Source of the DNA: QHBQ01 sp038230695
Lineage (GTDB): Bacteria; Chloroflexota; Chloroflexia; QHBQ01
Assembly (NCBI GenBank): GCA_038230695.1
Contig: JBBRMT010000021.1
Coordinates: forward strand, 1 to 33,446
Length of the DNA: 33,446 nucleotides
Direction: 5' to 3'
Numbering within the stretch: the stretch's first letter is position 1; every line of letters begins with the position of its first letter. The translations under genes and the position numbers were made by a program. Shown here one piece after another: positions 25,935 to 33,446 of this stretch. The notes below the pieces were generated by a model, which was not told where the DNA came from, did not search any database, and saw only the letters and a list, made by a program, of their open reading frames with translations.

Positions 25935-28900
25935 TCATCGGGTACTAACATTATGACCAGCATCTTTATCAACGAATCCCTCGTCGTGTGGTCGCCAGCT
26001 TAGAAACGGTGGATACTGCATTGTGTTCATGCGGAAGCCTGGAACAGCGATGTCATACTGGCGGCGCTCCTCTTCACTCAGCTCACGATTAAGGCGACAA
26101 GCAGCAATAGCAAGGATATCTGTGGAGAAGATAGGAATCACCTGTACCATATGACCTTCGCGCCGCACGAACATCCATTTGCAATCTGCACTGAAGTCGA
26201 TCACATCTGCAGCTATGACCAATTGTTGCTGGCCGTCAATGGTCCACAGGCGGGCGGTGCCATCGGTTGCGGCAGTGAGTATATGTCCATCATCAGGGCT
26301 AAACACTGCGCTGTGTACAGTGCCACGGTGTCCACTGAAGGTGATGATATGCTCTCCCCTGGTATTCCACAGCTGAGCGGTTGTGTCTTGCGATGCAGTA
26401 AGGATCTGCTTACCATCAAAGCTGAACGCGGCGATGTAGACTGTTTGGGTATGGCCTTTCAAGGTGGCCAGGAGCTTGCCCTCTCTGTTCCAAAGTCGGG
26501 CAGTATTATCTGCCGAGGCCGTAAGGATTAGCTTGCCATCCGGGCTAAACGTTGGGCTATAGACTGGGCCAGTGTGACCACTAAGAATGTGAAGAATGTG
26601 TCCCTCCTGATCCCACAATCGGGCAGTGGTATCCTCTGAGGTAGTAAGTATGAGGGTGCCATCAGGACTGAACACCGCGTTGTTCACTGAGCCATCGTGA
26701 CCAATAAGGGCAGTAATGAGATTACCATCTTTGTTCCACAGGCGCGCGGTAGTATCATAGGATGCAGTGAGGATGCGGCTATTATCCGGGCTGAAAGCTG
26801 CGCTGTACACTGTACGAATATGACCAACAAACTTGGCTTGAGTATTGCCATCTTCGTCCCACAATCGTGCAGTCTTATCGTCTGATGCAGTAAGGATCAG
26901 CTTACGATCGTTGCTAAAGACTGCACTGCATATGGTGTTAGTATGACCTATGAGGGTGATGATGGGCTTGCTGTCTTTGTCCCACAGACGAGCTTTGCCG
27001 TCTACTGAGGCAGTAAGTATGTACCTGTTGTCGGGGCTGAATACCGCGTAGTTCATCATGCCAGTATTGCCTGTTGTGGAGGCAATCGGCCAACCATTGC
27101 TGTTCCAGAGGCGCGCACTGCCATCAACCGATGCTGTAACAATTAGTTCGCTGTCCGGGCTGAATACTGCACTGCTCAGTTTATCTCGATGCCCTCGGAG
27201 GATGGCAAGAGGTTGACCGCTATTGTTCCATAGTCTCGCAGTCCCGTCGGCTGAGGCAGTAGCGATTAGCTTACTGTTGGGGCTGAACACTGCACTGATA
27301 ACCTGGCCGGTGTGGCCGATCAGTGTGGCAAGTAGCTGGCCGGTGCTGTCCCACAAACGGGCGGTGTAATCCACTGATGCGGTAATAATGTAATTTCCAT
27401 CGGGGCTAAATGTGGCGTTATTCACCATGTTTGTATGGTTAGTAAGAATCATAAGAGGTTGGCCATCTTTACTCCACAACCGCACGGTGCCGTCGTAAGA
27501 GGCGGTGGGGATAAACTCACCATTAGGACTAAACTCGCAGCTTGTCACTATGCTAGTGTGACCGCGGAGTGTAGTGATATATTTACCGCTCCTTTCCCAT
27601 ATATGTGTGTTACCATCATATGAGCCAGTCAAGATCAGCTCGCCGTCAGGACTGAATGCCACTCTGCTCACTATGTTAGTATGATCGCTTAGGGTGCCGA
27701 GGTGCTTACCTTGGATGTCCCACAATCTCGCAGTCTTATCGGCTGAGGCAGTAACGATTAGCTTACTGTCGGGGCTGAACACGACACCACTTACCTCGGC
27801 AGTATGGCCACTGAGAATGGTGAGTAGCTGGCCGGTGTTGTCCCACAAACGGGCGGTATTATCCGCTGATGCGGTAACAATGTAATTTCCATCGGGGCTA
27901 AACATCGCGATGTTTACGGGACCAGAATGACCTATCAGGGTAGCACGAAGATTTACAGTTTGGGCAACCGCATCGGATAGCACCTTTATGCTTGACTCGT
28001 TAGCATCACGTTTAATTGCTTCGTAACCCAGGAGCATTGCGAGATCGTAATAATCGCGGTCAAGTTGCTGGCGGGCGGCATACGCAAGATGGTAGGAGTC
28101 GGCGATTTGCTGACGGGCATAGGCCAGGCGCTCACGTTCTTCGGCGAGCTGGCGTTGGCGCTGCTGCTCCTCGTGATGTTGGGCGCTGCGCTCGATGAAC
28201 TCCCTTGCCTCAGCTTTGGCCAGGGCGATATCGTCGGCGGGTAGCGCCCTGGCTTCGGCAAGCCGCACCCCCATCAGTAGGTAGGTGTCATCACGCTCAT
28301 GCACCTTCCAGTCGGCGAGAGCTTCCTCGAAGCGCCCGCGGATTGCGAGGCGAGCACGCTCCTCCTTGATGGCGGCGGCGAGACGGGGCCAGTTCCGTAG
28401 CAGGCTCTCGTGGATAATGTCAACGACAATAACATCGTCAGGATTTTTACTGAGGCTGATAAGGCGGGCAGTGGCGAGGTCGTCGATAAGCTGGACCCGG
28501 CGGGTGTCGCGTTTCTCTAGCTCTTTGAGGGGGCGTTGGCGGCCGAGGTCGGGTTGGCGCGGGTCGTCGGCAACCTCAACGAGGTCTAGAAGGATGCTAA
28601 GAATAGCAGCCTGGTCTTCATTGGAGCGCCTTTGCGTGCAATCAGTGGCGTAGTCGGTGAGATCATAGACGTTGTCGGCGTGTTGGCGGAGAGCGGCACC
28701 GAGGTCTTGTTGGTAGTTACGATGGTAGGCAGCAATGGTCAGTTGGCCAGCACGCCATAGTTGCTCAATGGTGACCTGGAGGAGAGGAAGATAGGTTGCA
28801 TCGACGGCGGTCTGGGTGACGAGGGTGTTGAGGAGGTCTGGTTCGAGTTGCTTGGTGGGATAGAGATGGGAGACAGGCTGCTGCATGGCTTGCTTAAGCT

Positions 28901-30104
28901 CATCGGGGCTCATGGCGCGCAGGTCGGTGCCAGATTTGGCGATATCGAACAGTTGCTTATGATCGAAGAGGGCAGGCAGATAGTCTACACGTAGGGTGCA
29001 GATGATGTGGGTACGAGTTTCGGTGACGGAGTCGAGTTGCTCCAGGATGGCAAGGAGAGCATCACGCTGGATGGGATCGGAGAGAGTGAATAGCTCTTCA
29101 AACTGATCAATAATAATGATGTTGACTTGGTTAGAGGGAGTATGGGAGCGAAGATACTGATTGAAGCCATTGGCGGTGCTGATATCAGGCAACAGGCTGG
29201 AAGAAAAGCCGCCAGCGAGGCCAAGCTGGATAAGGGCATCAGCGAGGCTGAGGAGAGGATGGGCCAGGGGCCGGAAGATGGCAGGAGCAAGATTGCGCCG
29301 GCGGGTTTGATAATAGACTTCGAGAGCGGGAATGAGACCAGCCTGGACAAAGGATGATTTGCCGCTGCCGGATGCGCCGGTGATGAAGTATAGAGCAGCG
29401 GGGCTAGCGACATCAACGATGTTGGCAAGGGTAGACGTGATTTGGTTTTGACGACCGGCATAGAGTTCCCGTTGGGCATATTTGTAGCTGGCAAGGCCGA
29501 GGTATGGATTCCTCAGCCCACTTACATTATACTTCGTGTTGGACTCGGCAATGTATCTTGCGTTCTCCTGATGCAGCCAGAGCTGGTACCGATCACGGAG
29601 GTCTTTCGCAGCAGGCTGCTCGACCAGTTCGGTAATCAGGCACTGGGTGAAGATTGCTGCTGCCTCGGTTACTTGCTGGTCGGTGAACAGCACTCCTTTC
29701 TCTCTTAGTCTGGATATGATGTAGGCGGCGATCGTATTTCTGGATTCGTTGAGCCAAATGCCGAATGGCTGCGGTTGCGGCCAACTGGTATAGGAGAGTT
29801 CTGATCGGAGCGTGTCCTCATCCTGAAAGCTACCCCGGTCTTCAATGGCGATGCTCGGGTTTGCGCCGCTGGTCTGCTGGCGGAAGCGCCGGGCGGCGGG
29901 CGCGAGTGATTGCTTGAGCGCATTAAGATACGTACCTCGGGCGGTGCGGGCGCGGAGATTAGCAGCCAGGTCATGCCAGCCAGTGGTATCTGCGCCATTG
30001 GCCAGCTCTTCCAGCAGCTTATCGCGCAACGACGCAATGAGCTGCCCGTTAGTGGCGGTATCTAGAGAATCAGCAATGGCTATCGCAAGCGCCCAGTCTA
30101 TCAT
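25935..30104 (-). CDS. STAND NTPase with 14 WD40 repeats
   Basis: Predicted 1389-residue signal-transduction NTPase of the nSTAND1-WD40 type. Residues 1 to ~195 are a mostly helical N-terminal region of unknown type, the expected place for an effector or adaptor domain. The NTPase module begins RNPYLGLASYKYAQRELYAGR (~198-218), with Walker A GASGSGKS (243-250) and Walker B IIIIDQFEELF (329-339). It is followed by a helical arm and a charged coiled-coil region (~630-700). From ~712 to ~1290 come 14 WD40 repeats of 41 residues (GHTxxVxSAVFSPDG ... TASADxTARLW), enough for two seven-bladed propellers. The start at 30104 has a modest AGGT ribosome binding site. Known relatives act as oligomerising switches whose WD40 part senses a trigger. 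Here the neighbours are two caspases, which suggests a death or immunity role. Confidence 0.9.
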   Translation of the reverse strand: MIDWALAIAIADSLDTATNGQLIASLRDKLLEELANGADTTGWHDLAANLRARTARGTYLNALKQSLAPAARRFRQQTSGANPSIAIEDRGSFQDEDTLRSELSYTSWPQPQPFGIWLNESRNTIAAYIISRLREKGVLFTDQQVTEAAAIFTQCLITELVEQPAAKDLRDRYQLWLHQENARYIAESNTKYNVSGLRNPYLGLASYKYAQRELYAGRQNQITSTLANIVDVASPAALYFITGASGSGKSSFVQAGLIPALEVYYQTRRRNLAPAIFRPLAHPLLSLADALIQLGLAGGFSSSLLPDISTANGFNQYLRSHTPSNQVNIIIIDQFEELFTLSDPIQRDALLAILEQLDSVTETRTHIICTLRVDYLPALFDHKQLFDIAKSGTDLRAMSPDELKQAMQQPVSHLYPTKQLEPDLLNTLVTQTAVDATYLPLLQVTIEQLWRAGQLTIAAYHRNYQQDLGAALRQHADNVYDLTDYATDCTQRRSNEDQAAILSILLDLVEVADDPRQPDLGRQRPLKELEKRDTRRVQLIDDLATARLISLSKNPDDVIVVDIIHESLLRNWPRLAAAIKEERARLAIRGRFEEALADWKVHERDDTYLLMGVRLAEARALPADDIALAKAEAREFIERSAQHHEEQQRQRQLAEERERLAYARQQIADSYHLAYAARQQLDRDYYDLAMLLGYEAIKRDANESSIKVLSDAVAQTVNLRATLIGHSGPVNIAMFSPDGNYIVTASADNTARLWDNTGQLLTILSGHTAEVSGVVFSPDSKLIVTASADKTARLWDIQGKHLGTLSDHTNIVSRVAFSPDGELILTGSYDGNTHIWERSGKYITTLRGHTSIVTSCEFSPNGEFIPTASYDGTVRLWSKDGQPLMILTNHTNMVNNATFSPDGNYIITASVDYTARLWDSTGQLLATLIGHTGQVISAVFSPNSKLIATASADGTARLWNNSGQPLAILRGHRDKLSSAVFSPDSELIVTASVDGSARLWNSNGWPIASTTGNTGMMNYAVFSPDNRYILTASVDGKARLWDKDSKPIITLIGHTNTICSAVFSNDRKLILTASDDKTARLWDEDGNTQAKFVGHIRTVYSAAFSPDNSRILTASYDTTARLWNKDGNLITALIGHDGSVNNAVFSPDGTLILTTSEDTTARLWDQEGHILHILSGHTGPVYSPTFSPDGKLILTASADNTARLWNREGKLLATLKGHTQTVYIAAFSFDGKQILTASQDTTAQLWNTRGEHIITFSGHRGTVHSAVFSPDDGHILTAATDGTARLWTIDGQQQLVIAADVIDFSADCKWMFVRREGHMVQVIPIFSTDILAIAACRLNRELSEEERRQYDIAVPGFRMNTMQYPPFLSWRPHDEGFVDKDAGHNVSTR
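26230..27960. repeat. Array of 14 WD40-coding repeats, 123-bp period
   Basis: The DNA is periodic at 123 bp. Blade pairs separated by 492 bp (four blades) are unusually alike. The segment starting at 27841 matches that starting at 27349, and the segment at 27726 matches that at 27234, both by long near-identical runs and at the same offset. This points to a fairly recent four-blade duplication or gene conversion inside the array. Confidence 0.8.
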
Positions 30105-30123
30105 TTTACCTACTTTAATCTAA

Positions 30124-30156
30124 GCCGGTGGCTGCGTCGTTCTGTCCTCCACCGGC
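30124..30156. promoter_or_regulatory. Inverted repeat upstream of the STAND gene
   Basis: GCCGGTGG (30124-30131) and CCACCGGC (30149-30156) form an 8-bp stem with a 17-nt loop, about 20 nt before the STAND start. On the minus strand it is followed only by TTAGATTAAAG, so it could be a weak terminator for the upstream run, an operator or an mRNA leader hairpin. Confidence 0.45.
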
Positions 30157-30198
30157 GGGTTGGTGAAACGCTCTTGTTTGATGATTTGGTTAGTCGCG

Positions 30199-30549
30199 TT
30201 AGAGCCGTTCGCGGCTGATCTTCAGACTGCCCACCCGCTGACCTTCGCGCTTAGTTTCTCGGATGCGTGCCGCCAGTGGGCTGCCTGCTGCATCCAGTTC
30301 GAGCAGTAGGGCATCGAGCGCCCTCGCGTCGTAGCTGGTAATGCGGCTGGGGTGGGTAATCTCCACCCGCCCGAAGCCAGGGAAGGTCTGGTTGCCTACT
30401 TTGTCCACCAGCGAGCTTCAGCGGCTACGCAACGCATCGCGCTGATTGGTAAGCGCGGTTAGCTCGTCATCGAGCCGTGCGTAGTCACTGCACGCCTCAC
30501 GCAGCTCTACAAGCGTATCGCTGTGTTCCTGGCTGGGTTGTTCATTCAT
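30199..30549 (-). pseudogene. Small hypothetical gene split by an in-frame TGA
   Basis: From the ATG at 30549 (AGGGGG just upstream), 43 codons read through a Glu/Arg/Leu-rich helical segment (LDDELTALTNQRDALRSR) to a TGA at 30418-30420. The same frame continues at once with SSLVDKVGNQTFPGFGRVEI and LDALLLELDAAGSPLAARI to a TAA at 30199. The two pieces make one sensible protein of about 115 residues: a short coiled-coil followed by a compact domain. I do not know its family. The simplest reading is a recent nonsense mutation or a sequencing error. A restart at the GTG at 30408 could give the second half alone. It lies 20 nt after the 166-residue gene and 94 nt before the STAND gene on the same strand. 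Confidence 0.6.
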
Positions 30550-30569
30550 CTCTTCCCCCTGCTTCTACG

Positions 30570-31070
30570 TCAAATCATTGCTGCCGGTGGGTCGGGGCTG
30601 AACAGATGCTGAACCTCGGCGGGCAGGTCGTCCCAGCTTACCTCCAGGCACAGAGTGCAGCGAATCTCGTAGTGCTTATCATCGTTCGCCTCTACCTTTT
30701 CTATGAACAACCCCGCATCTGCGCCAGTGATCAGGTAGGTGATAACGCCATCGTCCACCACCCTGGTAACCCCAACCTTACGGCTGTAAGTGCCGCACTG
30801 GTTATAAGTAAAGGAAGAGCCATAGACACGCTCCCCTTTAATGGTGAGCATCTCGAAGTAGAAGGTTGCCGACAACCTGAGCACTTCGAGGTGCCGCTGC
30901 GTATGGATGCAGTCGTCGGCGGTGTGTGGACATGGTGTGTCTGGTTTAGCGCTAGGTGGGTATCCCTGCTCCATCCTACGTCGGTGCTTGTCTTCGTCGA
31001 ACACCCATGCCTCGACCCGCATCAGCGGCAGGGGTGGCGGCCAGCCCGCTGGGTTTGCATATGCGGTCAT
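30570..31070 (-). CDS. Hypothetical protein, 166 residues
   Basis: I do not recognise the family. The ATG at 31070 is preferred to a GTG at 31085 because AAGGGA lies about 6 nt before it. The protein has a Pro-rich N-terminus (PAGWPPPLPL), a Cys/His pair region (DTPCPHTADDCIHTQRH) and a later CTLC, so metal binding is possible. No signal peptide or membrane segment is seen. The start lies 17 nt after the stop of the 144-residue gene, which indicates an operon. Confidence 0.65.
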   Translation of the reverse strand: MTAYANPAGWPPPLPLMRVEAWVFDEDKHRRRMEQGYPPSAKPDTPCPHTADDCIHTQRHLEVLRLSATFYFEMLTIKGERVYGSSFTYNQCGTYSRKVGVTRVVDDGVITYLITGADAGLFIEKVEANDDKHYEIRCTLCLEVSWDDLPAEVQHLFSPDPPAAMI

Positions 31071-31087
31071 CTCTGTTCCCTTCACAT

Positions 31088-31522
31088 CTAGTCAGTAGGC
31101 AGAAAGCCTTGCAGGCATTGTCTCACCGTTACGGTCTCGCTTTCGAGTTCTGGCGCGTGCTTCGTCCAGTAGTGCAGGGCAACCCCATCCTGGGCCTCAG
31201 CCGGGCAATCTGCGACGAATTGACTGGCATTCGCATATCTGATCGTGCCTGCGAAGGAGATACTGCTGTTGACCCCCCCGCTGGTCTTAAAGGCTACTCT
31301 CACCGTGATGGTCATCACCTGATAGCTGACATTCCAGGAAACGATGCTAGCAAAGCTATCACGATGCTCGAGCTTCATCCCTTCGAGTAGCTCCTCAGGG
31401 CTGAAGCTGGTGAGGGGTGGCAGTCCCAGCTTACACATCAGCCAGCGGTAAAACAGGTTGCCAGGGTCTTTGTCTGGGAGCTGCACTATTCGGTCAATGC
31501 GTGGTCCTTGTGGTTCGTTCAC
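31088..31522 (-). CDS. Hypothetical protein, 144 residues
   Basis: I do not recognise the family. It starts with GTG at 31522; the upstream sequence holds AAGGAG at a rather long distance, so the start is less certain. The N-terminal half is helical and charged (FSPEELLEGMKLEHRD). The second half has alternating beta-like segments (YQVMTITVRVAFKT, SSISFAGTIRYA). No signal peptide is seen. It sits between the 223- and 166-residue genes in a same-strand run. Confidence 0.6.
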   Translation of the reverse strand: MNEPQGPRIDRIVQLPDKDPGNLFYRWLMCKLGLPPLTSFSPEELLEGMKLEHRDSFASIVSWNVSYQVMTITVRVAFKTSGGVNSSISFAGTIRYANASQFVADCPAEAQDGVALHYWTKHAPELESETVTVRQCLQGFLPTD

Positions 31523-31632
31523 GGTCGTTCTCGCTTTCTCCTTATTATATCACCATGGTATGAGCCTGTCGAACTGCGCCGCAGAGCAGTGCCAGTTGCA
31601 AGAAGTGTGACGTTCGCCAACTTGCTGCTCTT

Positions 31633-32304
31633 TCACAACAACATTAGTTGTGTCTCCCCTGCCCGCACGCGCGGGTCGCCTGGAGTGGGCATCCTATGGC
31701 CTAGCGGCTCAGGCCAGTAGCCGGTGTCGGGAAGGTTGTAGAGCCTGGCAAATGCGGCGCGGTCGCGCAATGTTCGCTTTGCTTCCTGCACCTGCTCGGT
31801 AAACTCTTCCTGCTCATGGCGCAGGTTAACTCCCCAGCAGCTGTAGCTATCGGGGTTTTGGTACATTCTGATCATCTCGCCCTCATAACGCAGCAGCTGC
31901 GCGGCGTAGTAGTCGAGTTCGACATCGAACCAGGCTAGCTGCACCGCTGGCGGTAGGTGGTCAACCCGTACATAGTGGTTCACCACCAGCCGGTCTTCGT
32001 GGCGAACGCCCAGGTTCCAGCGGAATACGAACTTGCAATTTTTGTGTTCGCTTATCGGGGCCAGGCCGTTCTGTGGGTGGTTAACGTCTGCTGGTGCCAA
32101 CCCGACCACGGTGCAGAGGCTGCGGGTCGGCAGATTGCGCCAGGCGGTGCCGACCAGCTCCTCCATCGGCCAGGGCAGCAGCTGAGGCTCATATTCGGGG
32201 TTGCGGCGGTGAACCTCATCCATCCACCGCGCCTGCTCCTCGGCGACGAACGCACGAGGGTTATCGTGCGTCGGTCGGTAGCGGCTATATACAGGCGTGG
32301 TCAT
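31633..32304 (-). CDS. Hypothetical protein, 223 residues
   Basis: I do not recognise the family. The ATG at 32304 follows GAGGAAAAAG, an adequate ribosome binding site. The protein is rich in Trp, Tyr, Arg and Glu (PWPMEELVGTAWRNLP; FDVELDYYAAQLLRYEGEMI) with a helical C-terminal half, and looks soluble and cytoplasmic. It lies 114 nt after HNH copy 2 and 110 nt before the next small gene, all on the minus strand. Small unknown soluble genes beside an HNH gene are common in mobile elements, but nothing here proves a phage origin. Confidence 0.65.
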   Translation of the reverse strand: MTTPVYSRYRPTHDNPRAFVAEEQARWMDEVHRRNPEYEPQLLPWPMEELVGTAWRNLPTRSLCTVVGLAPADVNHPQNGLAPISEHKNCKFVFRWNLGVRHEDRLVVNHYVRVDHLPPAVQLAWFDVELDYYAAQLLRYEGEMIRMYQNPDSYSCWGVNLRHEQEEFTEQVQEAKRTLRDRAAFARLYNLPDTGYWPEPLGHRMPTPGDPRVRAGETQLMLL

Positions 32305-32418
32305 CTTTTTCCTCGCTTTCGCCGAGCCTGACCGTGCGCCGGTATCGAGATCAGAGTTTAGCTTGTCGAGGCAGCGCAGGGTATTCGAGTGATGGGTTAG
32401 CCTAGAGGGGTATGTCGT

Positions 32419-33078
32419 CTATATTCCTACTGCTACTGTGCCTGCCCTCCGCCGCTCCGCCTGCCTGCGTGCCCGCACCAGCGCCTGGTCGCGGTAGGTG
32501 CTGTCGCTCTTATCATGATAACGCTCACGCCGTACCTGGTTAATCGTGGTTGCGTTACGCTGGTAATGGCTACGCGACCGCGCACACTCCTGCTCGCGAT
32601 AGCTCTCGTCCAGCAGGTAGCGCTCTTGCCGCCAGGCGTTGATGACGGGGCCAACTCGCTGCCAGCGGGCCTTCATGTAGCTACTGCGGCAGCGCCGACA
32701 CCAGCTATCCCCTTTGTTGAACCCAGCGACCGGCACCCACCGCTCCCCGACGTACTTCTGGTGGCCAGGGTTCAGGCAAGACCAGGTGCCTGCGGGCGCG
32801 TCCCGACACTCCTCCAGCCACGCTCGATACTCCCTGGCGCTCATCCGCCCACCTTTACGTTCGTTACACCTGGGGCACGCGCCGCACAAGTTGTTGGGGT
32901 GGTGGGTACCACCTCGGCAAAGCGGCTTCTTGTGGTCGATATGATAGCCGGTGATAAGCAGATCAGACTCGCAGTAGGCGCAGCGCCAGCCCTGCCGCGC
33001 CAGTATCTTTCTCTTTAGAGCCTCCGGTATCTCACGCCGGGGTCGCGGCTGGCTGCTCGTGCTATTCGCCCCGCTCAT
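32419..33078 (-). CDS. HNH endonuclease (copy 2)
   Basis: Predicted HNH nuclease of 219 residues. First CxxC at 33-36, HxDH core with His46, Asp48 and His49, Asn pair at 62-63, second CxxC at 68-71, then a further Cys/His cluster (WSCLNPGH ... SWCRRC) and a basic Arg-rich tail. The core is nearly identical in sequence and exactly identical in spacing to copy 1 at 542-1213; the N-terminus and tail are more diverged. The ATG at 33078 follows AGGAGGAGGAACAG. The leader carries a terminator-like hairpin like that of copy 1. It heads the run of small unknown genes down to 30199. Confidence 0.88.
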   Translation of the reverse strand: MSGANSTSSQPRPRREIPEALKRKILARQGWRCAYCESDLLITGYHIDHKKPLCRGGTHHPNNLCGACPRCNERKGGRMSAREYRAWLEECRDAPAGTWSCLNPGHQKYVGERWVPVAGFNKGDSWCRRCRSSYMKARWQRVGPVINAWRQERYLLDESYREQECARSRSHYQRNATTINQVRRERYHDKSDSTYRDQALVRARRQAERRRAGTVAVGI

Positions 33079-33117
33079 CTTCTGTTCCTCCTCCTACCCG
33101 GTCCGCTCGCCCAGCGC

Positions 33118-33153
33118 GGCAAAAACAAGGGAAGCCGCCCCATCGGGACGGCT
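33118..33153 (-). terminator. Terminator-like hairpin in the leader of HNH copy 2
   Basis: On the minus strand AGCCGTCCC pairs with GGGGCGGCT over nine base pairs (one G-U) around a GAT loop, followed by TTCCCTTGTTTTT. Flanking sequence (AGTACCCA before, TTTTTGCC after) matches the leader of HNH copy 1, so the element is conserved between the two paralogues. Confidence 0.65.
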
Positions 33154-33189
33154 GCTGCTTTGGGTACTCCTTATAGTTCACATAGAATG

Positions 33190-33240
33190 TGGAGCAGGCG
33201 GCGGGGATTGAACCTGCGTTCTCCCCATCGGTAAGTTTAT
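33190..33240 (-). tRNA. tRNA 3'-half-like remnant
   Basis: On the minus strand the sequence holds a T-arm (GCAGG, loop TTCAATC, CCCGC, with one mismatch), a 3' acceptor strand CGCCTGC, discriminator T and an encoded CCA. Upstream I find no matching GCAGGCG, no D-arm and no 7-nt anticodon loop, so it is not a complete tRNA. Such 3' halves are typical of att sites left by integration into tRNA genes, and an excisionase-like gene tail lies next to it. Confidence 0.35.
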
Positions 33241-33243
33241 GGG

Positions 33244-33281
33244 GTAAATAGAACCCCCGCCTATTGATCACAGACGGGGGT
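33244..33281 (-). terminator. Terminator after the HTH gene
   Basis: ACCCCCG (from 33281) pairs with CGGGGGT (to 33253) over 7 bp with a 15-nt loop and is followed by TCTATTTA on the minus strand. It lies about 25 nt after the stop of the gene entering from the right edge. Confidence 0.5.
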
Positions 33282-33306
33282 AGCTGTATGCTTGTTCTCC
33301 GGCGTG

Positions 33307-33446
33307 TTATCTCTTGCGCGTACGTGGGCGACCACGCGGTTCGGCAGCGGCCCGCACTTTATAATCGGCTAGCTCCTGCCGTTGTGCAAACCAGCGCCCT
33401 GCTTGCTTGGTCGCCTTCAGCCTACCGCTGCGGGCTATGCTGCCGA
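33307..33446 (-). CDS. C-terminal end of an excisionase-like HTH protein (partial)
   Basis: A minus-strand frame is open from the right edge to a TAA at 33307-33309. It reads GSIARSGRLKATKQAGRWFA followed by QRQELADYKVRAAAEPRGRP and a basic tail RTRKR. The SGRLKATK...GRWFAQRQELADY part fits the second half of an excisionase/MerR-type DNA-binding domain, which in full-length relatives is preceded by a short HTH. The N-terminus lies outside the window. Such small proteins often control excision or a plasmid/phage regulon. Confidence 0.55.
   Translation of the reverse strand, partial: GSIARSGRLKATKQAGRWFAQRQELADYKVRAAAEPRGRPRTRKR

Noticed and set aside
26230..27960. Regular 123-bp periodicity considered as a CRISPR or satellite array
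   Set aside because: The period is an exact multiple of three, the units are diverged, and they encode WD40 blades in one long frame.
30418..30420. TGA read as selenocysteine
   Set aside because: No SECIS-like hairpin stands out just downstream and the context is not a known selenoprotein family; a nonsense change is simpler.
33190..33265. Complete tRNA gene
   Set aside because: The length is right and part of an acceptor can pair, but no D-arm or 7-nt anticodon loop can be drawn, and the 5' side belongs to a terminator hairpin.

Overview
The window looks like a Chloroflexota chromosome fragment. Four protein signatures point there: SBBP beta-propeller surface proteins, long Thr/Pro linkers of the TPTNTP type, SLH triplets at protein C-termini, and the RGFG/LGWAT and YFTETG...YPISD repeat modules. 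This is inference from protein style only; there is no rRNA or housekeeping marker here. Almost every gene is on the minus strand.

Left part (1-4.7 kb): an open frame running in from the left edge, a small GGGGTCAG-type repeat, an HNH nuclease gene with a terminator-like leader, and two broken surface-protein genes. One of these is an NHL/Vgb-like propeller plus SLH gene with a 5-nt deletion; the other is a remnant of a RGFG/LGWAT repeat protein.

Surface-protein block (4.7-21 kb): a 3121-residue exported SBBP protein carrying an embedded lipase-like domain, two SLH triplets and three copies of a ~205-residue domain; a propeller lipoprotein just upstream of it; and a tightly coupled pair of SBBP proteins, the second ending in an LPNTG sortase signal. 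Three ways of attaching propellers to the cell surface (SLH, lipid, sortase) therefore sit side by side. About 1 kb between 15.3 and 16.3 kb has no convincing gene.

Conflict/cell-death block (21.6-30.1 kb): a caspase (C14) fused to a Ski2-like helicase, transcribed away from a second stand-alone caspase, which converges with one spacer base on a large STAND NTPase carrying 14 WD40 repeats. The two caspase promoters share the same -35 hexamer and 17-bp spacer, and a decayed third copy of the HNH gene lies between them. I read this as a candidate immune or programmed-death module: the STAND-WD40 protein as sensor or switch, the caspases as proteolytic effectors, and the helicase fusion as a nucleic-acid sensor joined to a protease. 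This is the most interesting part of the window.

Right part (30.2-33.4 kb): a minus-strand run of small unknown genes, one split by an in-frame TGA, headed by a second intact HNH gene with the same kind of leader. It ends in a tRNA 3'-half-like sequence and the tail of an excisionase-like HTH gene. The repeated HNH genes, tRNA remnant and HTH gene suggest a mobile or accessory region.
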